64,000 nucleotides of DNA from Sulfurimonas sp. GTDB taxonomy: Bacteria; Campylobacterota; Campylobacteria; Campylobacterales; Sulfurimonadaceae. A program made the position numbers and the translations under genes. The stretch covers positions 140,547 to 204,546 of the forward strand of contig NZ_JAQTLY010000003.1 of the NCBI RefSeq assembly GCF_028714655.1, written 5' to 3'. Under the pieces are notes generated by a model, which saw nothing but the letters and a program-made list of their open reading frames with translations, ran no database searches and was not told the DNA's origin. Positions 43,637 to 52,777 of this stretch are shown here, piece by piece (positions within the stretch are counted from its first letter, which is position 1; every line of letters begins with the position of its first letter).

Positions 43637-44275
43637 ATGCAATTAGGCTTCCTGGTTGATTTACATCTATGTATGGGATGTAAAGGGTGTGAGGTCGCAT
43701 GTAAAGTGGAAAATGAAGTTCCGCTGAGTACATGGAGACTTCGTGTTAAATATGTAGATGTAGGAACTTTTCCTGAAACAAGAAGAACATTTACGCCGCT
43801 AAGATGTAACCATTGTGAGAATGCGCCGTGTGAGAGAATCTGTCCGGTTAGCGCACTTCACTATTTAGAAAACGGTATTGTAAATATCGACAAAGAGCGT
43901 TGTATCGGTTGTGCCGGTTGTGTTATGGCTTGTCCTTACGGAGCAATTTATATCGATCCTCAAACTCAAACTGCCGATAAATGTACATTCTGTGCTCACC
44001 GCGTGGCTTCATCAATGATGCCTGCATGTGTTGTTGCATGTCCTGTTCAGGCGAATATTTTTGGAGATTTAGAAGATCCGACTTCCAATATTTCCAAATA
44101 TATTCAAATTCATCAAGGCGGAGTTCAAGTGCGTAAACCTGAAAAAGGAACAAATCCTCATCACTTTTATGTCGGCGGCGGAAATGTTACGCTTAACCCG
44201 CTTGCTTCTCATAGAACGCATGGACACTCACTGTTTAATAACATCACAACACTTCCAGTAGGAGGACATCACTAA
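43637..44275 (+). CDS. Four-cluster ferredoxin subunit of a molybdoenzyme (PsrB/NrfC type)
   Basis: 212-aa electron-transfer subunit with four [4Fe-4S] clusters: C12-M-G-C15-xx-C18-xxx-C22, RCNHCENAPCERICP, RCIGCAGCVMACP, and DKCTFCAH...PACVVACP. It has no Tat signal, so it probably rides with the catalytic subunit. The His/Asn-rich tail (HRTHGHSLFNNI) is unusual. First gene of a B-C-A operon; it shares its last base with the start of the membrane subunit. Confidence 0.9.
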   Translation: MQLGFLVDLHLCMGCKGCEVACKVENEVPLSTWRLRVKYVDVGTFPETRRTFTPLRCNHCENAPCERICPVSALHYLENGIVNIDKERCIGCAGCVMACPYGAIYIDPQTQTADKCTFCAHRVASSMMPACVVACPVQANIFGDLEDPTSNISKYIQIHQGGVQVRKPEKGTNPHHFYVGGGNVTLNPLASHRTHGHSLFNNITTLPVGGHH

Positions 44276-45174
44276 TGGCACATGAAATATTAGCAGCGAC
44301 AAATGCTGTAGTTACTTTAGATGCAGCAATACCGGGAATAGTATGGCCTTGGTTGGTTACGGTAAATATGTGGGCGAAGAGCATAGGAACAGGCGTTATT
44401 TTTATGCTTTTTATGCTTCTTAGAATGTACCCTGAACAAGCAGGAAAGTTGAGATTGCCGACGGCAATAGTTGCTTTTGTGTTTATCAATATCTTCTTGT
44501 TGTTTACACTTGCGGATTTGCATCAGCCGTTTAGAATGTGGCATATATTTGTTTATTCAAACTGGACATCTGCAATAGCAATAGGTTCTTTTATGGCTTC
44601 AACATTTCTCGGTCTTTTAACGCTTCTTGTGTTCTTTGCATGGAAGAAAAATGACGAAGCTTATGATAAATTATTGTTATGGGTAACAATCCTTGCAATT
44701 CCTGTTACACTTTACACTGCCGGTCTAATGGCTCAGTGTACGGCTCGTGAATTATGGCAAATGCCGACAGAGTCTGCTCAAATGATTTTAGCAGCACTAC
44801 TTTCCGGTTCTGCATTTATGATTTTGCTTGGTGGAAATAATCTTAGTAATGAAGCAAAAAACAGTTTAGGGGTTGTTCTTGGACTAAGTGCGTTAATGGC
44901 GTTTATTATCTATATGTCTGAGTATATATTCGGACCGATGAAAGCAGAAGAAGTTGCAGCTACTATTGATTATGTCAAAAGCGGCGGACAATACTCGGTT
45001 ATGTTTTGGATAGGTCAGTGGATGACATACCTTTTACCAATGTTATTTATTGTCTTAAGTAGAACAAGCAAGAGCGATAGCATTTTAAAATTAGCTGCTA
45101 TTTTGGCATTAGTCGGTTTGGCTATAGTAAAACATGTATGGCTAATGATTCCACAATTATTACCAATGAGTTAG
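44275..45174 (+). CDS. NrfD/PsrC-type quinone-interacting membrane subunit
   Basis: 299 aa with eight or so membrane helices. It is the membrane anchor that exchanges electrons with the quinone pool. Sequence WPWLVTVNMWAKSIGTG and LADLHQPFRMWH match NrfD/PsrC-type proteins. It lies between the ferredoxin subunit and the catalytic subunit. Conserved His in helix 1 for haem is not seen, as usual for this family. Confidence 0.88.
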   Translation: MAHEILAATNAVVTLDAAIPGIVWPWLVTVNMWAKSIGTGVIFMLFMLLRMYPEQAGKLRLPTAIVAFVFINIFLLFTLADLHQPFRMWHIFVYSNWTSAIAIGSFMASTFLGLLTLLVFFAWKKNDEAYDKLLLWVTILAIPVTLYTAGLMAQCTARELWQMPTESAQMILAALLSGSAFMILLGGNNLSNEAKNSLGVVLGLSALMAFIIYMSEYIFGPMKAEEVAATIDYVKSGGQYSVMFWIGQWMTYLLPMLFIVLSRTSKSDSILKLAAILALVGLAIVKHVWLMIPQLLPMS

Positions 45175-45186
45175 GGAGAAAATTGA

Positions 45187-48100
45187 ATGTATTTAGAAAG
45201 TAGAAGAACATTTTTAAAAGGCGCTGCATTTACTGTTGCAGGTGCTACTATTGCAAAGGGTGTATTTACATCCGATGCTATCGCTGATTCTGTTAAGGAC
45301 AGCAAGTTTACAAATACTCCGGGCTCTTTATCGTTTTATCCTCCTATGAGCGAGTGGAATGATTTTAAAGAGTTAGACGGTAACGACTGGAAAAGAGGCG
45401 GTATAGACCGTCACGGTGTAAGAAGTCAGTCAAATCCTAAAGGTATTGAAGTAAATGATTACGCTATCGTCCCGACTGCGTGTTCAAACTGTGAGGCTTC
45501 TTGCGGTTTAACTGCATGGATTGACAAAAAAACCTTTACGGTTAAAAAGTATATGGGTAATCCTTTCCATCCTGCCAGCCGTGGTCGTAACTGTGCAAAA
45601 GGCTACGCAGTTCAATCTCAAATGTATGATCCCGATCGTATAGCGTTCCCGCTTAAACGCGCTCCGGGTTCTGCTCGCGGAGAGGGCAAGTGGATTCGTA
45701 CTACTTGGGATGAGGCAATGACAACCATCGGTAAAAAGATGGGCGATACCATAAGAATCGGTGATGAAGTTTCAAAAAAATCGCTAATGTACCATGTCGG
45801 TCGTCCGAATGAAAACGGTTTTGTTCCGGCTATTTGGCATACATTAGGATTGGATTCTTATAACTCACATACGAACATCTGTTCGGCGAACGGTCGTACG
45901 GCTACGCTTACCTTTGCAAATGACGATAGAACATCACCTGACTGGGCAAATGCTAAGTTGGTTTTCTTAAACTCTTCACATGCAGCCGATGCGGGTCACT
46001 ATTTTGCGCAATCTGCAGCATTTATTGCTGAAGCAAGATCTAAGGGCGCTAAGATGGTCGTTATGGATCCTCGCTTGTCTAACTCTGCAGGTATGGCAGA
46101 TCTTTGGATAGCTGCATGGCCGGGTACTGAACCGGCTATTTATCTCTATCTTACGCAAAGAATTTTAAATGAAAACAAAGTTGATAAAGCTTTTGTAAAA
46201 AAATGGATAAATTGGGAAGTATTTTTAGATAATAAAAAATATTTAGAGTTTATGGTTAAAAAAGGATATATTTCTAAAGTTCCTGCCGGAGATGATTTTG
46301 ATACATATTTAGCAGTTTTAAAAGAACTATATTCTCCTTATACTTTAGATTTTGCCGTTAAAGAGACACATGTTCCTGCATATAAACTTGAAGCGCTTTA
46401 TGATATGTTTATATGGGCCGGAACTTCAATATCTACATACTTTTGGAGAGCATCTGCTGCCGGAAACCGCGGTGGCTGGATGGGCGGTCGTACCGGCTAT
46501 TTTGCGCTCGCTCTTCGTGGAGCAATCGGACCTGAGGGCGGTACATTCTTCCATCATTGGCATGTTATTTCTGTATCAGGAAAGGGCGGTAGTTCTACCG
46601 TTGGACAAGGTATGCGCGGGGTAAATGTTCCAAAAGTCGATGTTTATAACGAACTTACATATCCGCCGGAATGGCCTCTGTCATCTTATGAGATGTCGTT
46701 TCTTTTACCGCACCTTTTAAGTGACACCGAATGGCAAGAAAAATGGATAGCTAAAGGACTGAAAGTTCCTCAAAAGCTTTCTGTTTATATCCCTCGTATG
46801 TATAATCCCGTGTGGATTAATCCGGATGGATTTAGATGGATAGATACTCTTAAAAATGAGTCTAAAATGGAACTTACTATGAATCTCTCTCCGGTATGGT
46901 CTGAGACAAATTGGTATATGGATTATATTTTGCCGGTCGGACTTGCAGGTGAGAGACACGATCAGCACTCAGAAGCTACGATGCCTGCTCGTTGGACATC
47001 TTTCCGCCAGCCGGTTATGCGAGTAGCATTAGAGAAAGCAGGGTGGAAACCTAAAAATCCTGCTCGTGCGACACTTGAAGCTCATATTAAAGCAGGACTG
47101 GGTGAAGTTTGGGAAGAGAATGAGTTTTGGTTTGAACTGTGTGTTAACTATATAGACCCGACAGGCGAGCTTGGCATTAAAAAGATGTGGGAGTCTAAGA
47201 AAAATCCCGGAAAACCTGTAACGATTGCCGAGTGGTATGATGCGGCATTCGGTGACAACTTGCCAAATCTAAAAGCAACGGCAACGGCAGATGAGAGATA
47301 TAAAAACTCTGAATATCCGGTATATGAGTACTTGAGAGATTACGGTGCGTGGATGGAAGAGAATAAAATATATTCAGCACAAGAGCGTGAGATAAAAGAT
47401 GACGGAGAGAATTATATTTCTCACGGTCACAAGTATGATAAAAAACATGTTCATATCGACAAAAGAACAGGTGTTATGACGGCAGAGCATGACGGCAAAA
47501 AAACGCCTATGGGTATTGAAATTAACGGTAAGAAAATGGAAGGTTTTGAAACGCTTGATAAAAAACTAAACTTCTTCTGTGAGTGGATGGCAGATGACTG
47601 GAAATGGCCGGAATATGCTATTCCGTTCTACCCAAGAAATGATCAAGAGAAAAAAGAGATGGTTCATATCGTATCACATGTAAACCACTCTTTTATGACG
47701 GAGAAGAACTCATACGCGCTAAATACGGTTTTCCGTCTGCCGTATAATATTCATACTCGTTCTGCCAACTCAAAGCACTTGATGGAGATATCTCAAAATC
47801 ATGACCCGATTTGGATTTCAACTTCGGATGCCAAGAGACAAGGATTTAAACGCGGTGATGCTATCCGTGTTAAAATCGTGGACAGCTTAACAGGTTTAGA
47901 ATCAGGTCACTTTGTTGCAATGGCAGTCCCTACCGAGGGTGTGCTTCCGGGTACTCTTGCTTGTTCACACCATGGCGGGCGTTGGAAATTATCTAACTCC
48001 GTATCTATTCCAAACGGTGTTAGTGACGGAAAAGTTAATCCGCAGCCGATAGCAAGAAATGTAAATAACCCTAAATTTATCGCTCATCCTGTGGATAATG

Positions 48101-48579
48101 TAGGTAAAGACGGAGCACAGATTAAAATTGAGGATTACAGCGGAAAAGCCGGAATCAACAGTTTTGGTGTTCCTACTGCCGAACTTCAAATGGATGGAAA
48201 AGTCGGTAAACTCAAATATGTAGAGGGTATCAAGCCGTTTAAAGCAGAGAGATTTGCAAATTACAATAGAGACAGCGGAAATATCTGGTGGGACGGACTC
48301 AGCGGCTCATGGCAAAATGCCGTGGCGGCTCCGCACCCTGACCCGATTTCAGGTATGCACTGCTGGCACCATAAAGTTATTTTAGAACCTGCTCAAGCCG
48401 GTGATAAAATAGGTGATATTTATGTAAACTATGACAATAACTTTAAGGTATATAAGGGATGGAGAGATCAGCTTACTCGCGGGTTGGATGAACATTCTAC
48501 GCTTCGTCGTCCTGAGCATGTAAAACGCCCTTGGGTACCTTTATCTCATAAAGCATATGTAGTTAAAATCGGAAAATAG
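45187..48579 (+). CDS. Molybdopterin oxidoreductase catalytic subunit, Tat-exported (PsrA/TtrA/SoeA-like)
   Basis: 1130-aa periplasmic Mo/W-bisMGD enzyme. Tat signal SRRTFLK with R6-R7; [4Fe-4S] site C99-xx-C102-xxx-C106...C136 (NCAKG); the likely Mo ligand C232 in HTNICSANG; later SNPV-type MGD loops and a C-terminal MopB fold. The Cys ligand points to the polysulfide/thiosulfate/tetrathionate/arsenate reductase group, and the large size with gene order Fe-S, NrfD, catalytic recalls tetrathionate reductase (TtrBCA), while SoeABC and PsrABC have A first. Substrate undecided. AGGGAG ribosome site before the ATG. Confidence 0.85.
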   Translation: MYLESRRTFLKGAAFTVAGATIAKGVFTSDAIADSVKDSKFTNTPGSLSFYPPMSEWNDFKELDGNDWKRGGIDRHGVRSQSNPKGIEVNDYAIVPTACSNCEASCGLTAWIDKKTFTVKKYMGNPFHPASRGRNCAKGYAVQSQMYDPDRIAFPLKRAPGSARGEGKWIRTTWDEAMTTIGKKMGDTIRIGDEVSKKSLMYHVGRPNENGFVPAIWHTLGLDSYNSHTNICSANGRTATLTFANDDRTSPDWANAKLVFLNSSHAADAGHYFAQSAAFIAEARSKGAKMVVMDPRLSNSAGMADLWIAAWPGTEPAIYLYLTQRILNENKVDKAFVKKWINWEVFLDNKKYLEFMVKKGYISKVPAGDDFDTYLAVLKELYSPYTLDFAVKETHVPAYKLEALYDMFIWAGTSISTYFWRASAAGNRGGWMGGRTGYFALALRGAIGPEGGTFFHHWHVISVSGKGGSSTVGQGMRGVNVPKVDVYNELTYPPEWPLSSYEMSFLLPHLLSDTEWQEKWIAKGLKVPQKLSVYIPRMYNPVWINPDGFRWIDTLKNESKMELTMNLSPVWSETNWYMDYILPVGLAGERHDQHSEATMPARWTSFRQPVMRVALEKAGWKPKNPARATLEAHIKAGLGEVWEENEFWFELCVNYIDPTGELGIKKMWESKKNPGKPVTIAEWYDAAFGDNLPNLKATATADERYKNSEYPVYEYLRDYGAWMEENKIYSAQEREIKDDGENYISHGHKYDKKHVHIDKRTGVMTAEHDGKKTPMGIEINGKKMEGFETLDKKLNFFCEWMADDWKWPEYAIPFYPRNDQEKKEMVHIVSHVNHSFMTEKNSYALNTVFRLPYNIHTRSANSKHLMEISQNHDPIWISTSDAKRQGFKRGDAIRVKIVDSLTGLESGHFVAMAVPTEGVLPGTLACSHHGGRWKLSNSVSIPNGVSDGKVNPQPIARNVNNPKFIAHPVDNVGKDGAQIKIEDYSGKAGINSFGVPTAELQMDGKVGKLKYVEGIKPFKAERFANYNRDSGNIWWDGLSGSWQNAVAAPHPDPISGMHCWHHKVILEPAQAGDKIGDIYVNYDNNFKVYKGWRDQLTRGLDEHSTLRRPEHVKRPWVPLSHKAYVVKIGK

Positions 48580-48590
48580 CTTTTAGCAAT

Positions 48591-48617
48591 CATAAAACGG
48601 GCTTTGCCCGTTTTATG
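48591..48617. terminator. Strong hairpin terminator of the molybdoenzyme operon
   Basis: CATAAAACGGGC-TTT-GCCCGTTTTATG, a perfect 12-bp stem with a 3-nt loop, 11 bp after the stop codon. The GC core with A and T flanks is typical of a bidirectional Rho-independent terminator. Confidence 0.85.
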
Positions 48618-48620
48618 AAT

Positions 48621-48733
48621 TAGACTTCTTCATAACTAAAAAGTTAGATTCCAAATCGAGTTTGGAATGACGAGATTTTCGACTTTTCGTCATCCTGAAC
48701 TTGATTCAGGATCTTTGGTTTGCAAGAAGTCTA
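48621..48733. repeat. MITE-like composite element, best-preserved copy
   Basis: 113 bp bounded by TAGACTTCTT (48621-48630) and AAGAAGTCTA (48724-48733), a perfect 10-bp inverted pair. Inside: TTAGATTCCAAATCGAGTTTGGAATG palindrome (quoted in parts: TTAGATTCCAAAT and TTTGGAATGACG), then CGTCATCCTGAACTTGATTCAGGATC. No ORF. The copy has no 25-bp cassette. It starts 3 bp after the terminator above. Confidence 0.9.
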
Positions 48734-48738
48734 TTAAA

Positions 48739-49242
48739 TTAATAGTTTGCCCACCACATTTTAAACCACAATCCTAAAGTAGTTGTATACCCGACATCGC
48801 TAAATAGCACATTGCCCTCTTTATCGTAAATAACCGTTGTCGGAAATACGGAGATATTGAATTTTTTCGTAATAGAACCGTCATCATCATTTACAACTTT
48901 AAAACTTAGATTTTTATTCTTCAGATACTTATCAATTTTTGAATCATCGCCGGATTTTAGTGCTATTGTTATGACATTAAACTTTTTTGATATTGTCTCG
49001 ATATTTGGTGATTCGGCTCTGCATATAGGACACCAAGTTGCCCAGAAGTAAATTAAAATAGGTTCATTTTTAGGTAATGTATATGAACTGTTGTTCATAA
49101 GAGTAACTGTTTGTATATCTAAGGCATTTTTATTTAAATTACCGCTTCTATATAGGCTTAAAATATTTGCAAAGATAGTTATAATAATAAAAAAAAGAGC
49201 GATCTCTTTGAGGTATTTTGTTATTTTATCTTTCATAAGCAA
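48739..49242 (-). CDS. Membrane-anchored thiol:disulfide oxidoreductase (TlpA/ScsD-like)
   Basis: 167 aa: an N-terminal membrane helix (about 12-32) and a thioredoxin domain with WATWCPICRAESP (CPIC redox motif) and cis-Pro in VFPTTVIYD. It is the TlpA/ScsD type that reduces periplasmic thiols or cytochrome c apoprotein. Start may be two codons in (MKDKITK). It converges on the molybdoenzyme operon and diverges from the NosL gene. Confidence 0.83.
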   Translation of the reverse strand: MLMKDKITKYLKEIALFFIIITIFANILSLYRSGNLNKNALDIQTVTLMNNSSYTLPKNEPILIYFWATWCPICRAESPNIETISKKFNVITIALKSGDDSKIDKYLKNKNLSFKVVNDDDGSITKKFNISVFPTTVIYDKEGNVLFSDVGYTTTLGLWFKMWWANY

Positions 49243-49375
49243 CCATATTATTTATATATAAAGTGAACTATATCTAAAAAAGAGGGTATATAAGTCTATT
49301 TTACTTCCAAAATTTATCTATTTTAACACTTTAGTAATTATTTATTGCTAACATTTTATAAATATAGGAGTAAAT

Positions 49376-49876
49376 ATGTATAAATTAGGAATCTCTTTAG
49401 CAATCGCTTTTTTACTAGTCGGCTGTAGTGGTGAAAAAAATATTAATGTAAAATCCGGTATGTTTCAAAGCGTTAATGAGCATGAAGCAACTTTACTTCA
49501 AGAGGGTAAAAATAAAAATTACTGTTATAAATGCGGGATGGATTTGGTTAAATATTATAAAACAAGTCATAGCGCAGTACACGACGGCACAGTATATCAG
49601 TATTGTTCTATTCATTGCTTGGAGGATCACTTAGGTGAGGGCATTACGCTAAAAAATCCTAAAGTTGTAGATGTAAGTTCCCTAAAGTTTGTAGATGCTG
49701 CAAAAGCATATTATGTTGTTGGCAGTCAAAAAAGCGGTACGATGAGCAAAATAAGCAAGTATGCTTTTGCCAATGAAGAAGATGCAAAAAAGTTTCAGGC
49801 ACAGTTTAGCGGCGAAATAATGGATTTTTATAAGGCTTTGGAAATTGCTAAGAAAGATTTTAAATACTACAAATAA
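49376..49876 (+). CDS. NosL-like copper lipoprotein
   Basis: 166 aa with a lipobox LVGC (Cys at 17), then YCYKCGMDLVKYY with the CXXCGM copper motif, HSAVHDGTVYQYCSIHCLE, and a FANEEDAKKFQAQFSG end typical of NosL. NosL delivers copper to nitrous-oxide reductase. No nosZ is in this window, so it may serve a distant nos cluster or another copper protein. It is probably a single gene with its own terminator. Confidence 0.85.
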   Translation: MYKLGISLAIAFLLVGCSGEKNINVKSGMFQSVNEHEATLLQEGKNKNYCYKCGMDLVKYYKTSHSAVHDGTVYQYCSIHCLEDHLGEGITLKNPKVVDVSSLKFVDAAKAYYVVGSQKSGTMSKISKYAFANEEDAKKFQAQFSGEIMDFYKALEIAKKDFKYYK

Positions 49877-49880
49877 AAAT

Positions 49881-49916
49881 TTCTCTTTAGGGCAGCACCT
49901 CTAAAGAGAAGTTTTT
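49881..49916 (+). terminator. Rho-independent terminator of the NosL-like gene
   Basis: TTCTCTTTAG pairs with CTAAAGAGAA (10 bp) around a 10-nt loop, followed by GTTTTT. It lies just after the NosL stop and between convergent genes. Confidence 0.85.
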
Positions 49917-49919
49917 AAA

Positions 49920-51410
49920 TTATTTCGCAATAAAAATAAAATTTAGACAGTAATAAATTGCAGAACTAAGCAGTGCCGTTACCGGCAAAGTAAAAAGCCA
50001 TGAAAGCAAAATAGTATTCACGGTACTTTTCTGCACCCCGCCTCCCGGCTCTGCAACCATCGATCCGGCAACGGCACTGGATACGATATGCGTTGTGCTG
50101 ACCGGAGCGTGGGCAAAGTTTGCTAATAAAATTGTCATCATTGCCATTGCTTGTGCGACCGTGCCTTGCATATAATTAATCGGTTGAGATCCGATTTTTT
50201 CACCGATTGTAATTACGATTCTTTTATAACCTATCATAGTTCCGATACTAAGCGCAAGTGCCACCGCGATTATTACCCAATTGGGAACATATTCTGTAGC
50301 CGAGAGCATAGTTTTTCGTTGGGTAATTATGTAATCTGATTTATCTTTGTCTGTTAACAGATATGTTTTTTCAACTTGACCAAAAAAATTATCAGAACAT
50401 AAAATAGCCGTATGAACACTCCAGCGATCTTGTGGCGAAAGCTCTGAATAGGATTTAATGCCATCAAGTTTGGTGGCAATTAAAGATGTTGTGTCGTAAA
50501 CTTGATTAACATTACACTCTGCAATCGTGTTTTTTGTTTTAAGTGCGCTGATAAGATGTTTTTCATTTACGAGCTTGTTAAGGGTTTCGTTATTCTGAGA
50601 ATAGAATTTTGCTAAATTTTCGGCACTATCCCGAGTCTGCTTGATTTTATATTGATGAGAATCCATATTGAGTGCATAATAAGTCGGCAGTATCCCGATA
50701 AGGATAATCATGATTAGACCTATTCCTTTTTGCCCGTCATTAGAACCGTGTGCAAAACTAACACCGGCACCGGTCGCAATAATTCCCATTCTCATCCAAA
50801 AATTTGGGCGCTTTCTTTTCACCTCGCTATCGGGTGTTTTATAAAATTTTGTAGCATGAACAAATTTTCTCGTTGCTTTCATAAGTAAAAATGCAAAGCC
50901 AAATCCAAAAAGAGGAGAAAGAGCCAATGCCGTTAATACACCGTACAAGGCTTTCCAATTAACGCTTTGCGAAAATTCAAAACCGTTCATAACACCGAAC
51001 ACGGCACTGACACCGATAAGGGATCCGATTAGCGAATGTGAACTCGAAACCGGCAAACCGAAATACCATGTCCCGAAATTCCAGATGACTGCAGAAATCA
51101 GCAGAGAATAAATCATAACTAGCGTCGCATTTTGATTGGATGCAACCATAATATCCAGCGGCAATAAGTGGACAATAACATAAGCAACGCCTATACCGCC
51201 TAAGATAACACCCAAAAAGTTCATAATACCTGACATTATTACAGAATATTTTGCTTCCATGGAGTTTGTATAAATAATCATTGCAACGGCATTTGCTGTA
51301 TCATGAAAACCGTTAATCATTTCATAAAAGAGAGCGACGGCCAACGATAGAAGTAACAAACTGATGGTAATATTGTCGATATTGTTCAGTGCTTCCCAAA
51401 TTACATACAT
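49920..51410 (-). CDS. Inorganic phosphate transporter (PiT family)
   Basis: 496-aa Pi:H+ or metal-phosphate symporter like PitA. The duplicated signature is visible as GFHDTANAVAMIIYT near residue 35 and APVSTTHIVSSAVAG near 437, with GSNDGQKGIGL in the middle. A hydrophilic insert (about 245-375) splits the two halves, as in E. coli PitA. It lies alone, convergent with the NosL-like gene. Confidence 0.9.
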   Translation of the reverse strand: MYVIWEALNNIDNITISLLLLSLAVALFYEMINGFHDTANAVAMIIYTNSMEAKYSVIMSGIMNFLGVILGGIGVAYVIVHLLPLDIMVASNQNATLVMIYSLLISAVIWNFGTWYFGLPVSSSHSLIGSLIGVSAVFGVMNGFEFSQSVNWKALYGVLTALALSPLFGFGFAFLLMKATRKFVHATKFYKTPDSEVKRKRPNFWMRMGIIATGAGVSFAHGSNDGQKGIGLIMIILIGILPTYYALNMDSHQYKIKQTRDSAENLAKFYSQNNETLNKLVNEKHLISALKTKNTIAECNVNQVYDTTSLIATKLDGIKSYSELSPQDRWSVHTAILCSDNFFGQVEKTYLLTDKDKSDYIITQRKTMLSATEYVPNWVIIAVALALSIGTMIGYKRIVITIGEKIGSQPINYMQGTVAQAMAMMTILLANFAHAPVSTTHIVSSAVAGSMVAEPGGGVQKSTVNTILLSWLFTLPVTALLSSAIYYCLNFIFIAK

Positions 51411-51544
51411 GTAGAGCCATCCTTAGACTTAATATTAAGCAAAATTACTAGTTCGCTTGAGTGCTAAACAACGAATTTGCTTTGCATCTTGGATAGAATT
51501 ATATTGTAAAATCAATTATAGAATAATTAGAGATATTATAAATA

Positions 51545-52087
51545 TCACTTCTTAATATACGCTCTTATAATTTTTTGCTCTTCAATAGGTCTGTCTCCGC
51601 CCCTTTGCCCAAGGGTCGCAACATTTTCAAGTTTGCTTATGACGCTTAGAGACTCTGCAGTTGCTTGTCCGAATATCGTGTGTCTTCCGTTTAACCAAGG
51701 TGTAGGAGCAGTCGTGATAAAGAATTGGCTGCCGTTTGTGTGCGGTCCCTTGTTCGCCATCGCTAGTACTCCTGCGCGAGAAAAAACTTTATCTTTGTAC
51801 TCATCTTTAAAATCTTTTTTCCAGATGCTCTCTCCGCCTCTTCCTGTTCCGCTCGGGTCTCCGCCTTGAATCATAAAATCTTTGATGATTCGGTGAAAAA
51901 TAAGCCCGTTATAGTAACCGTTATTTATATGCGTAGTAAAATTTTCAACCGCTAAAGGGGCAATATCTGGAAATAACTCAAATTCTATGACTCCCTGTGT
52001 CGTCTCCAACACAACATGCGGATTTTTATCTTGAGCATAAAGATTTAACGATAACAGAACCAATAGTGCAAGTACGATTTTTTTCAT
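51545..52087 (-). CDS. Periplasmic cyclophilin-type peptidyl-prolyl isomerase
   Basis: 180 aa with a signal peptide (about 1-18) and a complete cyclophilin domain: TTHINNGYYNGLIFHR, quoted in part as YNGLIFHRII, FMIQGGDP, GTGRGG, FSRAGVLAMAN, GSQFFIT, and LNGRHTIFGQ. It speeds cis-trans proline isomerisation in exported proteins. Monocistronic, between a phosphate transporter and HU. Confidence 0.93.
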   Translation of the reverse strand: MKKIVLALLVLLSLNLYAQDKNPHVVLETTQGVIEFELFPDIAPLAVENFTTHINNGYYNGLIFHRIIKDFMIQGGDPSGTGRGGESIWKKDFKDEYKDKVFSRAGVLAMANKGPHTNGSQFFITTAPTPWLNGRHTIFGQATAESLSVISKLENVATLGQRGGDRPIEEQKIIRAYIKK

Positions 52088-52109
52088 TTTTTTCTCCGAT
52101 TTAATGTAT

Positions 52110-52249
52110 TAAACTTCTTTTATAACCTAGATCCTGAATCAAGTTCAGGATGACGAAAACTCATAAACCCCGTCATTGGCAAACTTGTACCGCAAGGGTA
52201 TTTTCTTCGGTCATTTGGAATCTAATTTTTAGGTTATGAAAGAAATCTA
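52110..52249. repeat. MITE-like composite element with 25-bp cassette
   Basis: 140 bp. Ends TAAACTTCTTTTATAACCTA and its inverted partner ending GAAAGAAATCTA match at 17 of 20 positions. It holds CCTGAATCAAGTTCAGG intact and a CATTGGCAAACTTG-cassette-ATTTGGAATCTAA half-palindrome; the 25-bp cassette lies at 52188-52212 in reverse orientation. Confidence 0.85.
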
Positions 52250-52367
52250 TTATAATTATAATTATATTGTACCAATTTTTACTAAAATTTATAGACTTAT
52301 CAAATGATTTTTTTGCTAAAAGGGAGTTGACACTTTGAGTTTTTAAGAAGTGTGAGTTTTTATAAAA

Positions 52368-52391
52368 ATTTGTCGCAAAAATGCGACAAAT
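52368..52391 (-). terminator. Terminator of the HU gene
   Basis: ATTTGTCGCA pairs with TGCGACAAAT (10 bp, loop AAAA). On the minus strand the stem is followed by TTTTTAT. It lies 5 bp after the HU stop. Confidence 0.85.
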
Positions 52392-52396
52392 CTAAT

Positions 52397-52681
52397 TTAT
52401 TTACCTGCTAAAACGCGATCTTTAAGACCTTTGCCGGCTTTAAATTTTGGAACCATCTTATCTTTTGTAGTATAAGTTTTGCTTGTACCCGGAACTTTAC
52501 CGCTTTTACCTTTTTGAAGAGAAGCTTCAAAGCTTCCAAATCCAACCAGAGAGACACTCTCTTTTTTAACTAAAGCAGATGCCACCGCCTCAGTAAATGC
52601 TTTGATAGCTGCTTCAGCTTCAACTTTAGTTTTGTAATTACCGCTTGCTTGCACTAGTTCAACGAATTGAGCTTTATTCAT
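52397..52681 (-). CDS. hup: HU family DNA-binding protein
   Basis: 94-aa nucleoid protein. MNKAQFVELVQASG start, then KESVSLVGFGSFEA and KSGKVPGTSKTYTTKDK with the DNA-binding beta arm (PGT in place of the common NPQTG), ending FKAGKGLKDRV. The start is set at 52681 because of an AAGGG site and homology; the in-frame upstream start at 52750 adds a non-homologous tail. Probably monocistronic. Confidence 0.95.
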   Translation of the reverse strand: MNKAQFVELVQASGNYKTKVEAEAAIKAFTEAVASALVKKESVSLVGFGSFEASLQKGKSGKVPGTSKTYTTKDKMVPKFKAGKGLKDRVLAGK

Positions 52682-52777
52682 AAATTTACCCTTGAATTTA
52701 TAAAGATTTTCCGAAATTACTAAAACTTTAAAATGCAATCTACAAGTCAAGTAATTCAGCTTTAGACACTTTATAGT

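Larger units (their letters stand above)
52088..52396. other. Intergenic region holding a MITE copy and the HU terminator
   Basis: 309 bp without a gene. It contains the composite element at 52110-52249 and the hairpin at 52368-52391. Between them is AT-rich sequence with a short direct pair (GTTGACACTTTGAGTTTTTAAG and AAGTGTGAGTTTTTATA, quoted in part as TTGACACTTTGAGTTTTT). No RNA gene is recognisable. Confidence 0.6.
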
